Positions 1-9,161 of a stretch of DNA of 64,000 nucleotides are shown here, piece by piece. The notes under the pieces are model-generated. The model was not told the DNA's origin, searched no databases, and saw nothing but the letters and a program-made list of their open reading frames with translations. Both the position numbers and the translations under genes were made by a program. The stretch covers positions 124,563-188,562 of the forward strand of contig NZ_NGVS01000031.1 of the NCBI RefSeq assembly GCF_002777975.1. Reading direction: 5' to 3'. This stretch comes from Shewanella carassii (GTDB lineage: Bacteria > Pseudomonadota > Gammaproteobacteria > Enterobacterales > Shewanellaceae). How positions within the stretch are numbered: position 1 is the first letter of the stretch; each line of letters begins with the position of its first letter.

Positions 1-1177
1 GAATCTTGGCCGTCAAGTTGATGCCGGGGTGCGCTTGCTGGCCATGGCCGATATCTGTGATGAATATGATGCCGAAATGGTTCAGGAAGCGCTGGAGCGG
101 ATTGCCGCCGGTGAGATATCCCACCAGGATAACGACGAGTGGCAGCAACTGCTCAACAGCCTGACTTGCAGCTATTTTTGCGAGCAGGAGCAAGTCTTCT
201 GGCTGGGCTGGAAAGGGGGGGTAGTGCAAAAGGTGTCGCCGGAGGGCGAGAGGCTTTCCCCTCTGTACCAACTGGGCAGTCAAGACTCTGCGGGGCAGTG
301 GCGCCCCTTGAGCCACTATGGTGATGATCTGGTCATGATCAAGGGGGTTAACCAAGGGCGGCTCTGGTTGGCGTTCGGTGATCTCGATGAGCCCAGTCAC
401 TACTCGGTCGACATCGGCTCCCAAGCTGCTGTGCCCCAGAGCCTGCTGGCTGGTGAACAGCAAAAGTGCCCGCTCAATTGCTGCAGCTATCAACCCAAGC
501 CGCTGCAAATTCCCAGCCAACTGCAGGCCGAGCCTTGCCCCAGTGGTAGGGTGACTCTCTATTGTGACGATCTGACATCGGATCAAGGCAGGCTGCAACT
601 CTTGCAGCAACTACTGGCGGTGCTCCCCAAATTGGAGCAGAGCCTGGGGGAGGCGTGCGGAGCGCCCTTAGCCTCAGTAACAGCCAGAGCCACAGTTGAA
701 ACCAGAACCGGCTGGCTTGGCCGCTTGAAACAGAAAATAACCCATAGTGCGGTTACTGAGCCTGGCAGGCTCTGGTTTGCCTTTGTCGATGGTTTGGGGA
801 ATCGGCACAGCGAGTACGACTTCTTCCACTATGCCGTGCGTCTGGAGCAGGGGCCTGAGTTGATTGCGGCCATCCTGGCGGCATACTGCCGTCTGCCCCA
901 GGCCAGATGCTTGCTGGGAGCCAAGGGACAGCCTGTGCTGGCCGAGGCTGCCTTGGCGCTCAGCCAGCACAGGCAGGCTTTGCCGCAACTCGCGGACTAT
1001 TTCAATGTTCTCAGCGCCTTACCCGTGCATCCATTTCATATCAATCGCACCTTGAAAGTGATCTTTGCCGAACATCAGGACTCGCAAGAGTTGGCGGCTT
1101 TCCTGGCGGCGGTCCCAAGCCCCTATAACGACCCGGAGTTTAAGCTGGCCGAGAAAGGCGACTATGACGACGAATAA
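1..1177 (+). CDS. Tandem paralogue 1 of unknown family (5' end outside window)
   Basis: The reading frame is open to the left edge (frame starts at base 2), so the N-terminus is missing. The first visible residues already align with about residue 290 of the next gene (LGRQVDAG here, LGREIGRF there). I do not recognise the family. Blocks shared with the next two genes are: FWLGWKGG followed by a KVS strand; LWFAFVDG followed by a D/W-x-x-x-FF segment; and a helical C-terminal region. The tail is acidic (ends DYDDE). There is no membrane segment in the visible part, so it is probably cytoplasmic. The C-terminal block is the most diverged of the three: it lacks the DVDHE motif of the other two. 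A GTG at 29 could be misread as the start, but homology continues upstream of it. The next gene starts 57 bases downstream on the same strand. Confidence 0.8.
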   Translation, partial: NLGRQVDAGVRLLAMADICDEYDAEMVQEALERIAAGEISHQDNDEWQQLLNSLTCSYFCEQEQVFWLGWKGGVVQKVSPEGERLSPLYQLGSQDSAGQWRPLSHYGDDLVMIKGVNQGRLWLAFGDLDEPSHYSVDIGSQAAVPQSLLAGEQQKCPLNCCSYQPKPLQIPSQLQAEPCPSGRVTLYCDDLTSDQGRLQLLQQLLAVLPKLEQSLGEACGAPLASVTARATVETRTGWLGRLKQKITHSAVTEPGRLWFAFVDGLGNRHSEYDFFHYAVRLEQGPELIAAILAAYCRLPQARCLLGAKGQPVLAEAALALSQHRQALPQLADYFNVLSALPVHPFHINRTLKVIFAEHQDSQELAAFLAAVPSPYNDPEFKLAEKGDYDDE

Positions 1178-1234
1178 TTCGATAACGACGATAACTGGCA
1201 GTCGCTGGTATTTTTGAGCAAAGGATAAAGAAAT

Positions 1235-3109
1235 ATGTCATTCACAAGTTCGCCGGTTGGCGACGGTAAACTCATCTATATCGATGCGGACAATGGCTGC
1301 CCTTGCCTGTATCTCTATGAAGCGGCAGATACGGGCTCGGGTTATCGGCTCATCTGGAGCACAGACTTTCCCATGGCCGAGGGCACTATGCAGGTCAGTG
1401 GCTGTTTTCATGGGGTGCCGGGGCGTGAGCAGAGCTGCGTTATCTGGGATCAGCAGGGCTGTCTCTACTTGGTGGATCTGGCGCATCGGCAACAGGAGTT
1501 TTTGGCTCATACCGGGATGGAATATCTCAAAGTCGCGGTATTGAGTGATGGCCGAACCCTGGCATCACTGGGCGAAAATGACCGGCGCTGCTGTTACGAT
1601 TTAATGCTCTGGCACTGGCTGGAGGACAGGGAACTCTCGCCCTCGGCTGCCATGCAGCTGAATGATGAGGTGGATAATCAGGGCAGCCCTTGGGCCGAGG
1701 TCGATGCGACCGGACTGCCGGACAGCATGGGGCTGAGTTTTACCGATCGCCTCTATGCCGGGCCGGATAACAGCTTGATCCTGCATTGTCACCGCAGTCG
1801 GCGTCGTCGGTCCCAGGCCTGGCAGTTTTTGCTGCGGTTGGACCCTATGGCTGTCGTGGGCAGTGACCCCGTAGGTAGTAGCATTAACCAAGTTCAATGG
1901 CAGGGCCGTTATTCCGAGCTCTTGCAGGTGGCGGCCATGCCATTGCCCAATCCGCCGGGGAATGAAGCGCTCTGGGAGTGTGCCCTGGCGCTGGACAGTG
2001 AGCGCGGTGAGCTTACCCTGCCGACCATGGAGTTGAGCCGGGTAGCCGATGCTGAAACCGAGGCGCTGGCGTATCAGTTGCAGCGCATTGACTTGCGCCT
2101 AGGTCGCGAGATAGGCCGTTTTTGCGTGCGTCAATATACCCGCGAGCAACTGGCTGATGACGCCGACATGCTGTTGGCCCCGGCCGATGTCGACAATCTC
2201 GACTGGCAAGAGGCCCAGGGGCGTTTCTGGCTACAGCTGGATGATATTGCCTACTGCGATGACGAAGCGGCGCTTTGGCTTGGCTGGCATGGAGGCGCGA
2301 CTCGCAAGGTTTCTCTGGACGGGCAGTGGCGCTCACCCCTGTATCTCCCGGATGGCGAAGATGACTTATACGACGAGGAGGGCATGAAACTCCTCGGCAA
2401 GGGAGCCTTGCTGACCGACTGGCATTATCTGTGGCGCGTCAATTCCAACGTCAATCCCAACCCCACTTTGGATCTGGCCAGCCAGATGAACCAAGCGCCC
2501 GCCGCCATGGACGCGAGCTTTGCTGTGCAATTACAGCAGACAGAATGGAGCAGCTTCCATGCCCAGGCGCAGGTGCAGGATACAGTTCCCCCTTTGCTCG
2601 GTTTTTCGCGAATCGAAGTCAGGGATCTGCAGTCAGCGAGTGCGAGGCTTGAGGCCTTGGACAAGCTAGTGCTGCGGGCATTGACAGATTTTGAATCGCT
2701 CAAGTCGGGTAAAGACTTGCGCCTCGGTTTTTATGATGCCGACGAAAGCTGGGATGAGGCGCGCTTCTTTGAGGCTGTGGCCCTCCAATTGGAAGGCCGG
2801 AACTATATGGCACGTCTGCTGGGGCTATTCATTGCCAATGAGCGACTCCATTACTGTTACAGCGATCCACATATCAGCAAGCCGGCACTGGCCGACTGTG
2901 CATTGCAATTGGGATTGGCCGGCAGCCAATATCTGCCGCTGGTGGCCCAATACCTCAACTGTATCGATGTCGATCATGAGCTGTTTTTCCAACAGGATGG
3001 CAATCTGGATACCTTGCTCGGCAAGTATGCCGATACCCCTGACGGCGAGGCCTTTAACCGCCTCCTGCCATATGAAATGAGCCATCAGGATGAAGATGAT
3101 TATCAATGA
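1235..3109 (+). CDS. Tandem paralogue 2 of unknown family, 624 aa
   Basis: An ATG preceded by an AAGG Shine-Dalgarno at 1221 opens a 624-residue protein with no signal peptide or membrane segment. The N-terminal ~300 residues are rich in short beta-strand and turn patterns (for example SCVIWDQQGCLYLVDL), which could form a propeller-like sheet; this is a guess from pattern, not a recognised domain. Landmarks shared with the third copy are RLYAGPDNSL (about residue 178), LWLGWHGG (about 350), LRLGFYDADESWDEARFF (about 495) and LADCALQLGL...IDVDHELFF near the C-terminus. The tail is acidic (QDEDDYQ). It is longer than the third copy by roughly 70 residues. It probably shares a transcript with its neighbours. 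Function unknown. Confidence 0.85.
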   Translation: MSFTSSPVGDGKLIYIDADNGCPCLYLYEAADTGSGYRLIWSTDFPMAEGTMQVSGCFHGVPGREQSCVIWDQQGCLYLVDLAHRQQEFLAHTGMEYLKVAVLSDGRTLASLGENDRRCCYDLMLWHWLEDRELSPSAAMQLNDEVDNQGSPWAEVDATGLPDSMGLSFTDRLYAGPDNSLILHCHRSRRRRSQAWQFLLRLDPMAVVGSDPVGSSINQVQWQGRYSELLQVAAMPLPNPPGNEALWECALALDSERGELTLPTMELSRVADAETEALAYQLQRIDLRLGREIGRFCVRQYTREQLADDADMLLAPADVDNLDWQEAQGRFWLQLDDIAYCDDEAALWLGWHGGATRKVSLDGQWRSPLYLPDGEDDLYDEEGMKLLGKGALLTDWHYLWRVNSNVNPNPTLDLASQMNQAPAAMDASFAVQLQQTEWSSFHAQAQVQDTVPPLLGFSRIEVRDLQSASARLEALDKLVLRALTDFESLKSGKDLRLGFYDADESWDEARFFEAVALQLEGRNYMARLLGLFIANERLHYCYSDPHISKPALADCALQLGLAGSQYLPLVAQYLNCIDVDHELFFQQDGNLDTLLGKYADTPDGEAFNRLLPYEMSHQDEDDYQ

Positions 3110-3159
3110 AATGATGCTTAATTCAGGGGTAATTATCATAAATAACAAAGGGTTGTTTT

Positions 3160-4824
3160 GTGATTGAGATTTTGGATTTTGCCCCGTATCCAGAGAGATA
3201 CGCCCAGGGGGGCGAATTGGGCCCCAGGTTGCTGAAAGTAAAGTCTGATATAGGTGGCCCGGTTCTCCATCTATTGCAGATGCGTCCGTTCGATGAAGGT
3301 GGCACCGAACTGCTTTGGGCTGCCGAGTTGAGTTCATCCAAGGGACTGGTGACCCTGAAAGGGCAAACCCGGGATGGCGCCTGTGTTTTTGGCAACCAAT
3401 TTGGTGCTTTCTATCTGTACGATCCCGCGCAGCAGCAATGCCGTTTACTGCATGATTATCAAAGTAAATTTGGTAGTGTCCAGGGTGTTGTCAACAGTGG
3501 TGGTGATGCCTTGCTGGTGCTGTTTTATGAGATGGGCAAGGATACGGACTTAACCTTGCAACGCCTGCCTCTTATTCCTGAAGTTGGCGCTGTCAGCGAG
3601 ATTTCAGCCCAGCTGTATGATGAAGATTGTTTTGGCGGTGGTTATGACTATCTGGATGAGGATGGGCCTTACTTTTGTTTGAATAACACCAATCTCAATC
3701 AACGTCTTTATGCCGGGCCGGACAACAGCTTGCTTATGCATGTCATAGATGAAGACGAAGAACTGCACTACATGGTTCGCATTGATATCCAGGGCGAAGG
3801 AGTGAAGTTCAAGGTATTTCCCCTGGACGATTCAGTGCTTGAATGGGACCCTGAACCTGGGGCGATTGCGGTTTGTCCGCAACGAGCCCTGGCGGCCATC
3901 CCAGTGATTCGAGAGACAGATGCGGGTGTTGTCATTGGGGTTGAATGGCTCAATCTCGACAATGGTGAGCGCTCGGAGGCCGGAGTTGTGCGGCTTTGTG
4001 AAGACGAAGAGGATGCGCTTTTCCATCTCGAACAGTTGGATACTTCTATCTGGCAGGCCGATGGGCTGTGGCTGAGTTGGTCTGATGGTTTGGTGGTCAG
4101 GTTGGCATTGGATCCGCAAACGCCGCCTTTGACCCTCTTGGCAAAGGGGCAACTGCTGCATGTAGGTACAGAGTTGATCTTCTCGGATCGCGAAGAACTG
4201 CTGCGCTGCCCTTTCCCTGAGCCTGCACAGTGGCAAGGCAGCCCTATCTCGTTACCCCTGGAGTCCTGTCACTGGCAGCACAACTGGAGGCTGAGTGAGG
4301 CGCAGCGCCAGGCGCTGCAATGTTTTGGACATACGCTGATAAAGGTTGCCGATCTCGAAAGTACCGAAGGCCAACTCGACGCGCTGCGCCAACTGCAGTC
4401 ACTGACTCAGGATTGCAGCAAGCTGTTGCACGGCAAGACCTTGGCCTTTAGGTTTACCGATGGCAAACAGCAATGGGATGAGGCCAGTTTTTTCCAACGT
4501 TCAGCCTGTCACGCCGAAGCCTTGCCGCTGATGGCGCAAATTCTGCAGCAGTTTTGCCGCAGTTTTGACGGCAGTGATCAATGTGATGGCGCCAACTGGG
4601 GGACGCCGCTGGCCAGTTGTGCCTTGCAGTTGGGATTACAGGATGTGCAGTACCTGCCTCTTATTACCGAATACGGCAATGCACTGGATGTTGATCATGA
4701 AAACTTCTTTGGTGGTGAAGGCGATGCCTTGTATCAATTGGGTCTGCGCCATGGCAACAGCCCTGAATGGCAAGCATTTTTGAGCTTGCACTCTGATACC
4801 GAGGAGGATGAGCAATGGGATTGA
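3160..4824 (+). CDS. Tandem paralogue 3 of unknown family, 554 aa
   Basis: The GTG start at 3160 is placed 7 bases after AAAGGG (3147-3152), a good ribosome site. It is a 554-residue soluble protein with the family blocks: RLYAGPDNSLLMHV (about residue 184), LWLSWSDG (about 304), LAFRFTDGKQQWDEASFF (about 427) and ALQLGLQDVQYLPLITEYG followed by DVDHENFF. The tail is acidic again (TEEDEQWD). N-terminal strands resemble those of the second copy (GAFYLYDP versus GCLYLVDL). The gene overlaps the next one by 10 bases, suggesting translational coupling to a membrane protein. I cannot assign a function. Confidence 0.85.
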   Translation: MIEILDFAPYPERYAQGGELGPRLLKVKSDIGGPVLHLLQMRPFDEGGTELLWAAELSSSKGLVTLKGQTRDGACVFGNQFGAFYLYDPAQQQCRLLHDYQSKFGSVQGVVNSGGDALLVLFYEMGKDTDLTLQRLPLIPEVGAVSEISAQLYDEDCFGGGYDYLDEDGPYFCLNNTNLNQRLYAGPDNSLLMHVIDEDEELHYMVRIDIQGEGVKFKVFPLDDSVLEWDPEPGAIAVCPQRALAAIPVIRETDAGVVIGVEWLNLDNGERSEAGVVRLCEDEEDALFHLEQLDTSIWQADGLWLSWSDGLVVRLALDPQTPPLTLLAKGQLLHVGTELIFSDREELLRCPFPEPAQWQGSPISLPLESCHWQHNWRLSEAQRQALQCFGHTLIKVADLESTEGQLDALRQLQSLTQDCSKLLHGKTLAFRFTDGKQQWDEASFFQRSACHAEALPLMAQILQQFCRSFDGSDQCDGANWGTPLASCALQLGLQDVQYLPLITEYGNALDVDHENFFGGEGDALYQLGLRHGNSPEWQAFLSLHSDTEEDEQWD

Positions 4825-5846
4825 GACAATCGGCCAACAGCATGGCGAGGGTGATTAGCGATCTCTTTATTCAGCCAGAGTTTGGCGGGGCAGAAAAAGC
4901 CCGCGACCGGAGTCGCTATTTTATTGCGCTGCTGCCCATACTGGCTATCCATTATCAGTGGCAACTGGTGTACATGTTCTCACCTTCACTGCTGCTGGCA
5001 ATCCAAGAGGTCGACTTCTTTATTTCACTGTTGGCTATCTTGGCAACTGGGCTACAACTCAGCATAGGTGCGGGGTTGCTGGCAGCGCATATTGCTATTG
5101 GTCGACGGGCGTTCGGGTATTTGGGCGGTGTGCCTCTGGCATTGGTGAACATCCTGTTCGGCTTCTCCTACCCAACGCTACTGAGCATGCTTCAGTTTGA
5201 CAAGATGATACCTTGGCTTGGCTTGATGTTTGCCTTGGGCTGCGCTGTTGTTTGGCTGGTGGTGCAGTTACTGATCTACCTGTTTCGGCCTCCCTTGGTA
5301 AAAGTTGAACCTGAACACCCTTTGCTGGCTCATCGTAAGGGGTGTGCCCCCGATCGTCAGACGCCGGCGTTGGCTTTCTTTCGCAGCAGCATGATACTGG
5401 GGCTTTGCAACGGATTGTTTCTCGGATGGCTAATCTTTATGGTGCAAACTTCCGGTTCCCCTTCTTTTGCGTTGCGCTCTCTGCTGCGGCTTGAAGGGCA
5501 GGGGACAGGAACGCTCATCATGTTTTGGTTACTGCCCAGCCTCTATTTCGGCTACAGGATTATCAGTCGCAGGGCTCGTAATCTGGGGTGGTCAGTCGCC
5601 AAGACGGTATGTTTGATGTTGTTTATTACTCTACTGTTATTACCCGGGAGCGGTGTGGTTTTCGGTCTGGCCCTGTCCTCAATAGACTCCTACGTCAGTT
5701 ATATCCTTATCAGCATCTCACTGATGCTGCTTTGGGGAGCCACGCTCTCGACGTCACTGCTGAATATGATGCTGCTTTGGCTGGTGCCCAAGGACCCCAG
5801 AAGCAGCCGTGATACCCAGGCCGCCTGGGTGAAGCTGAAGCAGTAA
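4815..5846 (+). CDS. Multi-pass membrane protein of unknown function, 343 aa
   Basis: The ATG at 4815 lies inside the end of the previous gene and follows GAGGAGGA (4801-4808), so the two are probably translated together. The 343-residue product has about eight hydrophobic stretches, near residues 32-48, 55-95, 100-125, 132-158, 190-212, 230-250, 260-285 and 290-325. A short cytoplasm-like N-terminus precedes them. No catalytic motif or known transporter signature was recognised. Its position as last gene of the paralogue cluster suggests it is the membrane partner of the soluble paralogues, but that is inference from order and overlap only. Confidence 0.75.
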   Translation: MGLRQSANSMARVISDLFIQPEFGGAEKARDRSRYFIALLPILAIHYQWQLVYMFSPSLLLAIQEVDFFISLLAILATGLQLSIGAGLLAAHIAIGRRAFGYLGGVPLALVNILFGFSYPTLLSMLQFDKMIPWLGLMFALGCAVVWLVVQLLIYLFRPPLVKVEPEHPLLAHRKGCAPDRQTPALAFFRSSMILGLCNGLFLGWLIFMVQTSGSPSFALRSLLRLEGQGTGTLIMFWLLPSLYFGYRIISRRARNLGWSVAKTVCLMLFITLLLLPGSGVVFGLALSSIDSYVSYILISISLMLLWGATLSTSLLNMMLLWLVPKDPRSSRDTQAAWVKLKQ

Positions 5847-6239
5847 CGAAGCGACAGACTGCCGGATTCTGCCGTTTGTTGGTATTTTGTCTGTATGGGG
5901 CCCCTGTGACTGTGGGCTCCTTTGTTCTTTTGATTCTCTTGGCCTTATCACTCTCCTTGCTTTTGTGAATGGTCCCTCCCTGACCGGGCAAACTTGCAAT
6001 CAAGCTCATAAATCCTTATGGTCTAAAACGCTTTACGCTTGGTTACCTAAATACCTCGTAACTCACACGAATAAGATACAAACATCTCACAACGTAACAT
6101 CGCTTTGATTTGCGTCACTTTTTGTACATTTTCCGGATCAATATTATCGACCGGGTGTCTGTCCGCGCCTATTTTATTTAATACGGCGTTCAACTCGTGG
6201 CCTTATACCCGAGTGGGAACGAACAGAAGAGCCAAAAAT
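5847..6239. other. Intergenic region upstream of BCCT transporter
   Basis: About 390 bases without a credible gene. It holds a terminator-like hairpin near its left end (listed separately) and then AT-rich sequence up to the transporter start. It presumably contains the transporter promoter; no operator was recognised. Confidence 0.5.
5897..5932 (+). terminator. Probable terminator of the paralogue cluster
   Basis: GGGGCCC (5897-5903) can pair with GGGCTCC (5914-5920), with one G-U pair and a 10-base loop, followed by TTTGTTCTTT. The stem is short, hence moderate confidence. It would end the four-gene run. Confidence 0.4.
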
Positions 6240-8195
6240 ATGAAAAAACACTTCGAACTCATAGATAAAGCCACTTTCTTTGGTGCCCTGGGCTTGCTGC
6301 TGGCGGTGGTGGTCCCACTGGCGCTGTTTCCGGTTGAAGGGGCCGAATGGATAGCCGTTGCCAAGGCGTTTATGACGGATAAGTTGGGTTTTGCTTACCT
6401 GTCGCTTGGGCTAGCCGCCTTCTTCTTTATGATTTATATCATCTTCTCGGATATCGGCCAGATCAAGCTCGGCGATGCCGATGAAAAGCCGGAGTTTGCC
6501 ACCGCTTCCTGGGCGGCAATGCTGTTTTGCGGCGGTATAGGCGCCAGTATTCTCTATTGGGGCACGATTGAGTGGGCCTATTACTATCAACACCCGCCGT
6601 TCCAACTTCAAGCCGGCAGTGAAGAAGCGGTGCGCTGGGCCGCGACTTACGGCCTCTTCCACTGGGGACCTATCGCCTGGAGCATCTATTTGATCCCGGC
6701 CATCCCCATCGCTTACTTCTTTTATGTTCGCAGGCAACCCGTGCTCAAGGTGTCGGCAGCCTTGATGCCCGTGATAGGTGAAGGCCGCAGTCATGGCAAG
6801 CTCGGTAAGTTTATCGATATATTGTTTATTTTCGGCTTGCTGGGTGGGGCGGCGACAACGCTTGGGTTGGCGGCGCCGCTGATCAACGAAGGCCTGAGTT
6901 ACCTGTTTGATCTGCCATCGACCACGGGTAGCCAGATAGGGGTTTTGCTTCTGTGTACTGCACTGTTTGCCTATTCCTCCTACAAGGGAATGGATGAAGG
7001 TATTAAGGTGCTGAGTAATATCAACTTCTGGGGCGCACTGGCGCTGCTGGCATTTATTCTGTTTGCCGGCCCTACCATTTTTATGTTGGAAACCGGCCTG
7101 GACTCCCTGGGGCGGATGCTGAGCAACTTCTTTATGATGGCCACCTGGGCCGAGCCTTTCGGTGGTTTGGGCACCTTTGAAAATACCCACTTCCCTCAGG
7201 ACTGGACCATCTTCTATTGGGCCTGGTGGTTGGTGTTTGCCCCCAGCATGGGATTGTTTGTGGCGCGGATCTCCCGCGGCCGCACCATCAAACAGATGGT
7301 GGCCGGTTCAATTTTCTTCGGCTCCCTGGGCTGTGCCATGTACTTTATGATCTTGGGTAACTTCGGCTTGTCGTTGCAATTATCCGGTGAGCTGGATGTG
7401 GTGGCGATCCTCAATGATCAAGGGGCGACCAGAGCGATTTTTGCGATATTGGAGCAGCTGCCGTTCAGTTACCTGGTCATCGCCGTCTTTACGATCTTGT
7501 GTATCATCTTTACCGCCACCACCTTTGATTCCATCTCTTATATTCTGGCATCCGTGGTGCAAAACAATGTCACCGAGGAACCACTGCGCTGGAACCGCCT
7601 ATTCTGGGCCTTTACCCTGTCTTTTATGCCTTCGGTACTGATGTTTATGGGGGGGCTCGCCACCTTGCAGACGGCGGCTATCGTCGGTGGTCTACCGCTC
7701 TTGGTGATCGCCGTGATGTTGATGATGTCCGGGGTCAAGGCGGCCATGTTGGACTTGAGTCATCAGGATGGTTACGAGGATCCCGTGATAAATATTTCGG
7801 ATCTGCCTGAGGTCGACCCCTGGAGCCGTGAGGGCCAGGCGCTGGCCAAGTTTGAGCAGCTGCGAGACAGCGCCATCGAGGCCGCCGACGCCGAGCGTGA
7901 AGCCCTGGATGCCATCTGGGAGCTGAAAAAACAGCTGCGCCGAGAAGCCTTGAGCCGCAGTGAATCGCATCTGGAGTTGGGGGATGCGCCCGATGAGACT
8001 CTTGCCGAGCTGCAGCGCCTCACTGATGAAGCCATGGCGGCAAAGGAGCGTAAGCTGCAAGCCTCGGAGCAAGCCCAGGCTGCCCGTATTACTTTCAATG
8101 ATTTGATGCGGCAGAAACAGGAGGAGGAAGCGCGGCAGGCGCAGGAAGAAGCCAAGGCACAGATCATTGAACGCCTCAACGGCCGCGACTCGTAA
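6240..8195 (+). CDS. BCCT family transporter (betaine/choline/carnitine type)
   Basis: Sodium- or proton-coupled uptake of a trimethylammonium compound across the inner membrane, by family. The 651-residue protein has about 12 membrane segments and the BCCT signature WTIFYWAWW near residues 321-329, followed by SMGLFVARISRGR. GGIGASILYWG near residue 96 is the usual glycine-rich substrate and ion region. The ATG at 6240 is preferred over an upstream TTG (6105), because it begins a normal BCCT N-terminus (MKKHFELIDK) and the upstream extension has no family character. The last ~130 residues form a charged, Ala/Glu/Gln-rich, probably coiled-coil cytoplasmic extension. Such tails act in osmosensing in some BCCT carriers; here that is inference. 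The substrate cannot be told from sequence alone. Confidence 0.93.
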   Translation: MKKHFELIDKATFFGALGLLLAVVVPLALFPVEGAEWIAVAKAFMTDKLGFAYLSLGLAAFFFMIYIIFSDIGQIKLGDADEKPEFATASWAAMLFCGGIGASILYWGTIEWAYYYQHPPFQLQAGSEEAVRWAATYGLFHWGPIAWSIYLIPAIPIAYFFYVRRQPVLKVSAALMPVIGEGRSHGKLGKFIDILFIFGLLGGAATTLGLAAPLINEGLSYLFDLPSTTGSQIGVLLLCTALFAYSSYKGMDEGIKVLSNINFWGALALLAFILFAGPTIFMLETGLDSLGRMLSNFFMMATWAEPFGGLGTFENTHFPQDWTIFYWAWWLVFAPSMGLFVARISRGRTIKQMVAGSIFFGSLGCAMYFMILGNFGLSLQLSGELDVVAILNDQGATRAIFAILEQLPFSYLVIAVFTILCIIFTATTFDSISYILASVVQNNVTEEPLRWNRLFWAFTLSFMPSVLMFMGGLATLQTAAIVGGLPLLVIAVMLMMSGVKAAMLDLSHQDGYEDPVINISDLPEVDPWSREGQALAKFEQLRDSAIEAADAEREALDAIWELKKQLRREALSRSESHLELGDAPDETLAELQRLTDEAMAAKERKLQASEQAQAARITFNDLMRQKQEEEARQAQEEAKAQIIERLNGRDS

Positions 8196-8201
8196 CGCTA
8201 T

Positions 8202-8223
8202 GGCCCGGTTTGCCGCCCGGGCC
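8202..8223 (+). other. GC-rich hairpin after BCCT gene, no U-tract
   Basis: GGCCCGG (8202-8208) pairs perfectly with CCGGGCC (8217-8223). It lies 7 bases after the transporter stop and is followed by TAAAACAGC rather than a U-run. It is more likely an mRNA 3'-end or processing structure than an intrinsic terminator. Confidence 0.5.
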
Positions 8224-8276
8224 TAAAACAGCTAAAATTTTTACCTCATAAATCAATTGAATATAGGACGTTATAC

Positions 8277-8678
8277 ATGAATGGAGCGGGAGGGAGTTCC
8301 GGCGGCATTGGTCAGTTTTTTATTGGCCTTATCATGATGTGTGGTGGTGGTTACATGCTGCTCAATGCCATTAGGGTATCCAGCAGTTTTGGTCTTGGCA
8401 CCCGCTTGTATGGTGTTCCCGCATTTGGCAGCCAGTGGGGGATCACCGGCGGTATGATCCTGGTGCCCTTTATTCTAGGGGTTGGGATGATTTTCTATAA
8501 CGGCAAGAATATTCTTGGCTGGTTATTGGCGATTGGCTCAATCACAGCGATGATTTTCGGGGTTATTTCTACCATTCACTTCAGCCTGCGCAGCATGAGT
8601 AGTTTTGATCTCTTGGTGATCCTAGTATTGCTGACAGGTGGCATAGGTTTGTTCCTGCGTTCACTCAAAGGCAGCTGA
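8277..8678 (+). CDS. Small membrane protein, 133 aa
   Basis: The ATG follows AGGAC (8264-8268) by 8 bases. A Gly/Ser-rich N-terminus (MNGAGGSSGG) is followed by about four hydrophobic segments (residues ~12-30, 55-72, 78-98, 110-127). No motif identifies a function. The 81-base gap to the BCCT gene could allow co-transcription through the intervening hairpin. Confidence 0.75.
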   Translation: MNGAGGSSGGIGQFFIGLIMMCGGGYMLLNAIRVSSSFGLGTRLYGVPAFGSQWGITGGMILVPFILGVGMIFYNGKNILGWLLAIGSITAMIFGVISTIHFSLRSMSSFDLLVILVLLTGGIGLFLRSLKGS

Positions 8679-9161
8679 GACAGTTAAAGGAGGCTGTGCC
8701 TGGGTCGGCAACGCCTCTTTATCTTTGTTAAACCACAGCCATGTGGCATGCGCTTTACGATGCTCGACTCGTCTTGCTCTAGGGTTGTCTGATTCCTCCC
8801 GAGAAGACAATCGAGCCCTTTTGCATTCGTTAGCGCTCATCGGCAGTCAACGGCTGTGAGGTATCCGGCGGCTTTGGCGGCGGGTCAAGTGTCTGATGAC
8901 AGACTCGGGCTATCCTCCTTCGAACAGACAACATACACAGCGAGCCATGGGGCGGTTGCGACTCTATCCAACCTGCGCCGCCCGGTTTTTGACAACTTTC
9001 AAGCAATCCTCCCGGCCGTTCCCCTGACGGCATTACACAGACAGTTAATTTGTTTTTTAGCTTTAATCTTTAATTTCTAATCGGTTTGATGGCGGTTGGT
9101 TGTTTTGCCGAGTTTATTAACTTGGTATTTCCAAAAGTAAAAATTACTGCACATGTCACGG
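8679..9161. other. Intergenic region upstream of Fur box, no convincing gene
   Basis: About 480 bases. Near the left end TAAAGGAGGC (8685-8694) can pair imperfectly with GCCTCTTTA (8713-8721) ahead of TCTTTG, a weak terminator candidate for the small membrane protein gene. Bases ~8830-9030 are clearly more GC-rich than the flanks. A 67-codon minus-strand frame there lacks a convincing ribosome site and recognisable features. The segment may be a remnant or an untranslated RNA; neither is established. Confidence 0.4.

Noticed and set aside
6411..7190. 259-codon minus-strand frame opposite the BCCT gene
   Set aside because: Antisense to a well-supported transporter gene; no recognisable motif or start signal.
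8830..9033. 67-codon minus-strand frame in the GC-rich island
   Set aside because: No ribosome site, no family resemblance and Pro/Arg-rich composition typical of chance frames.
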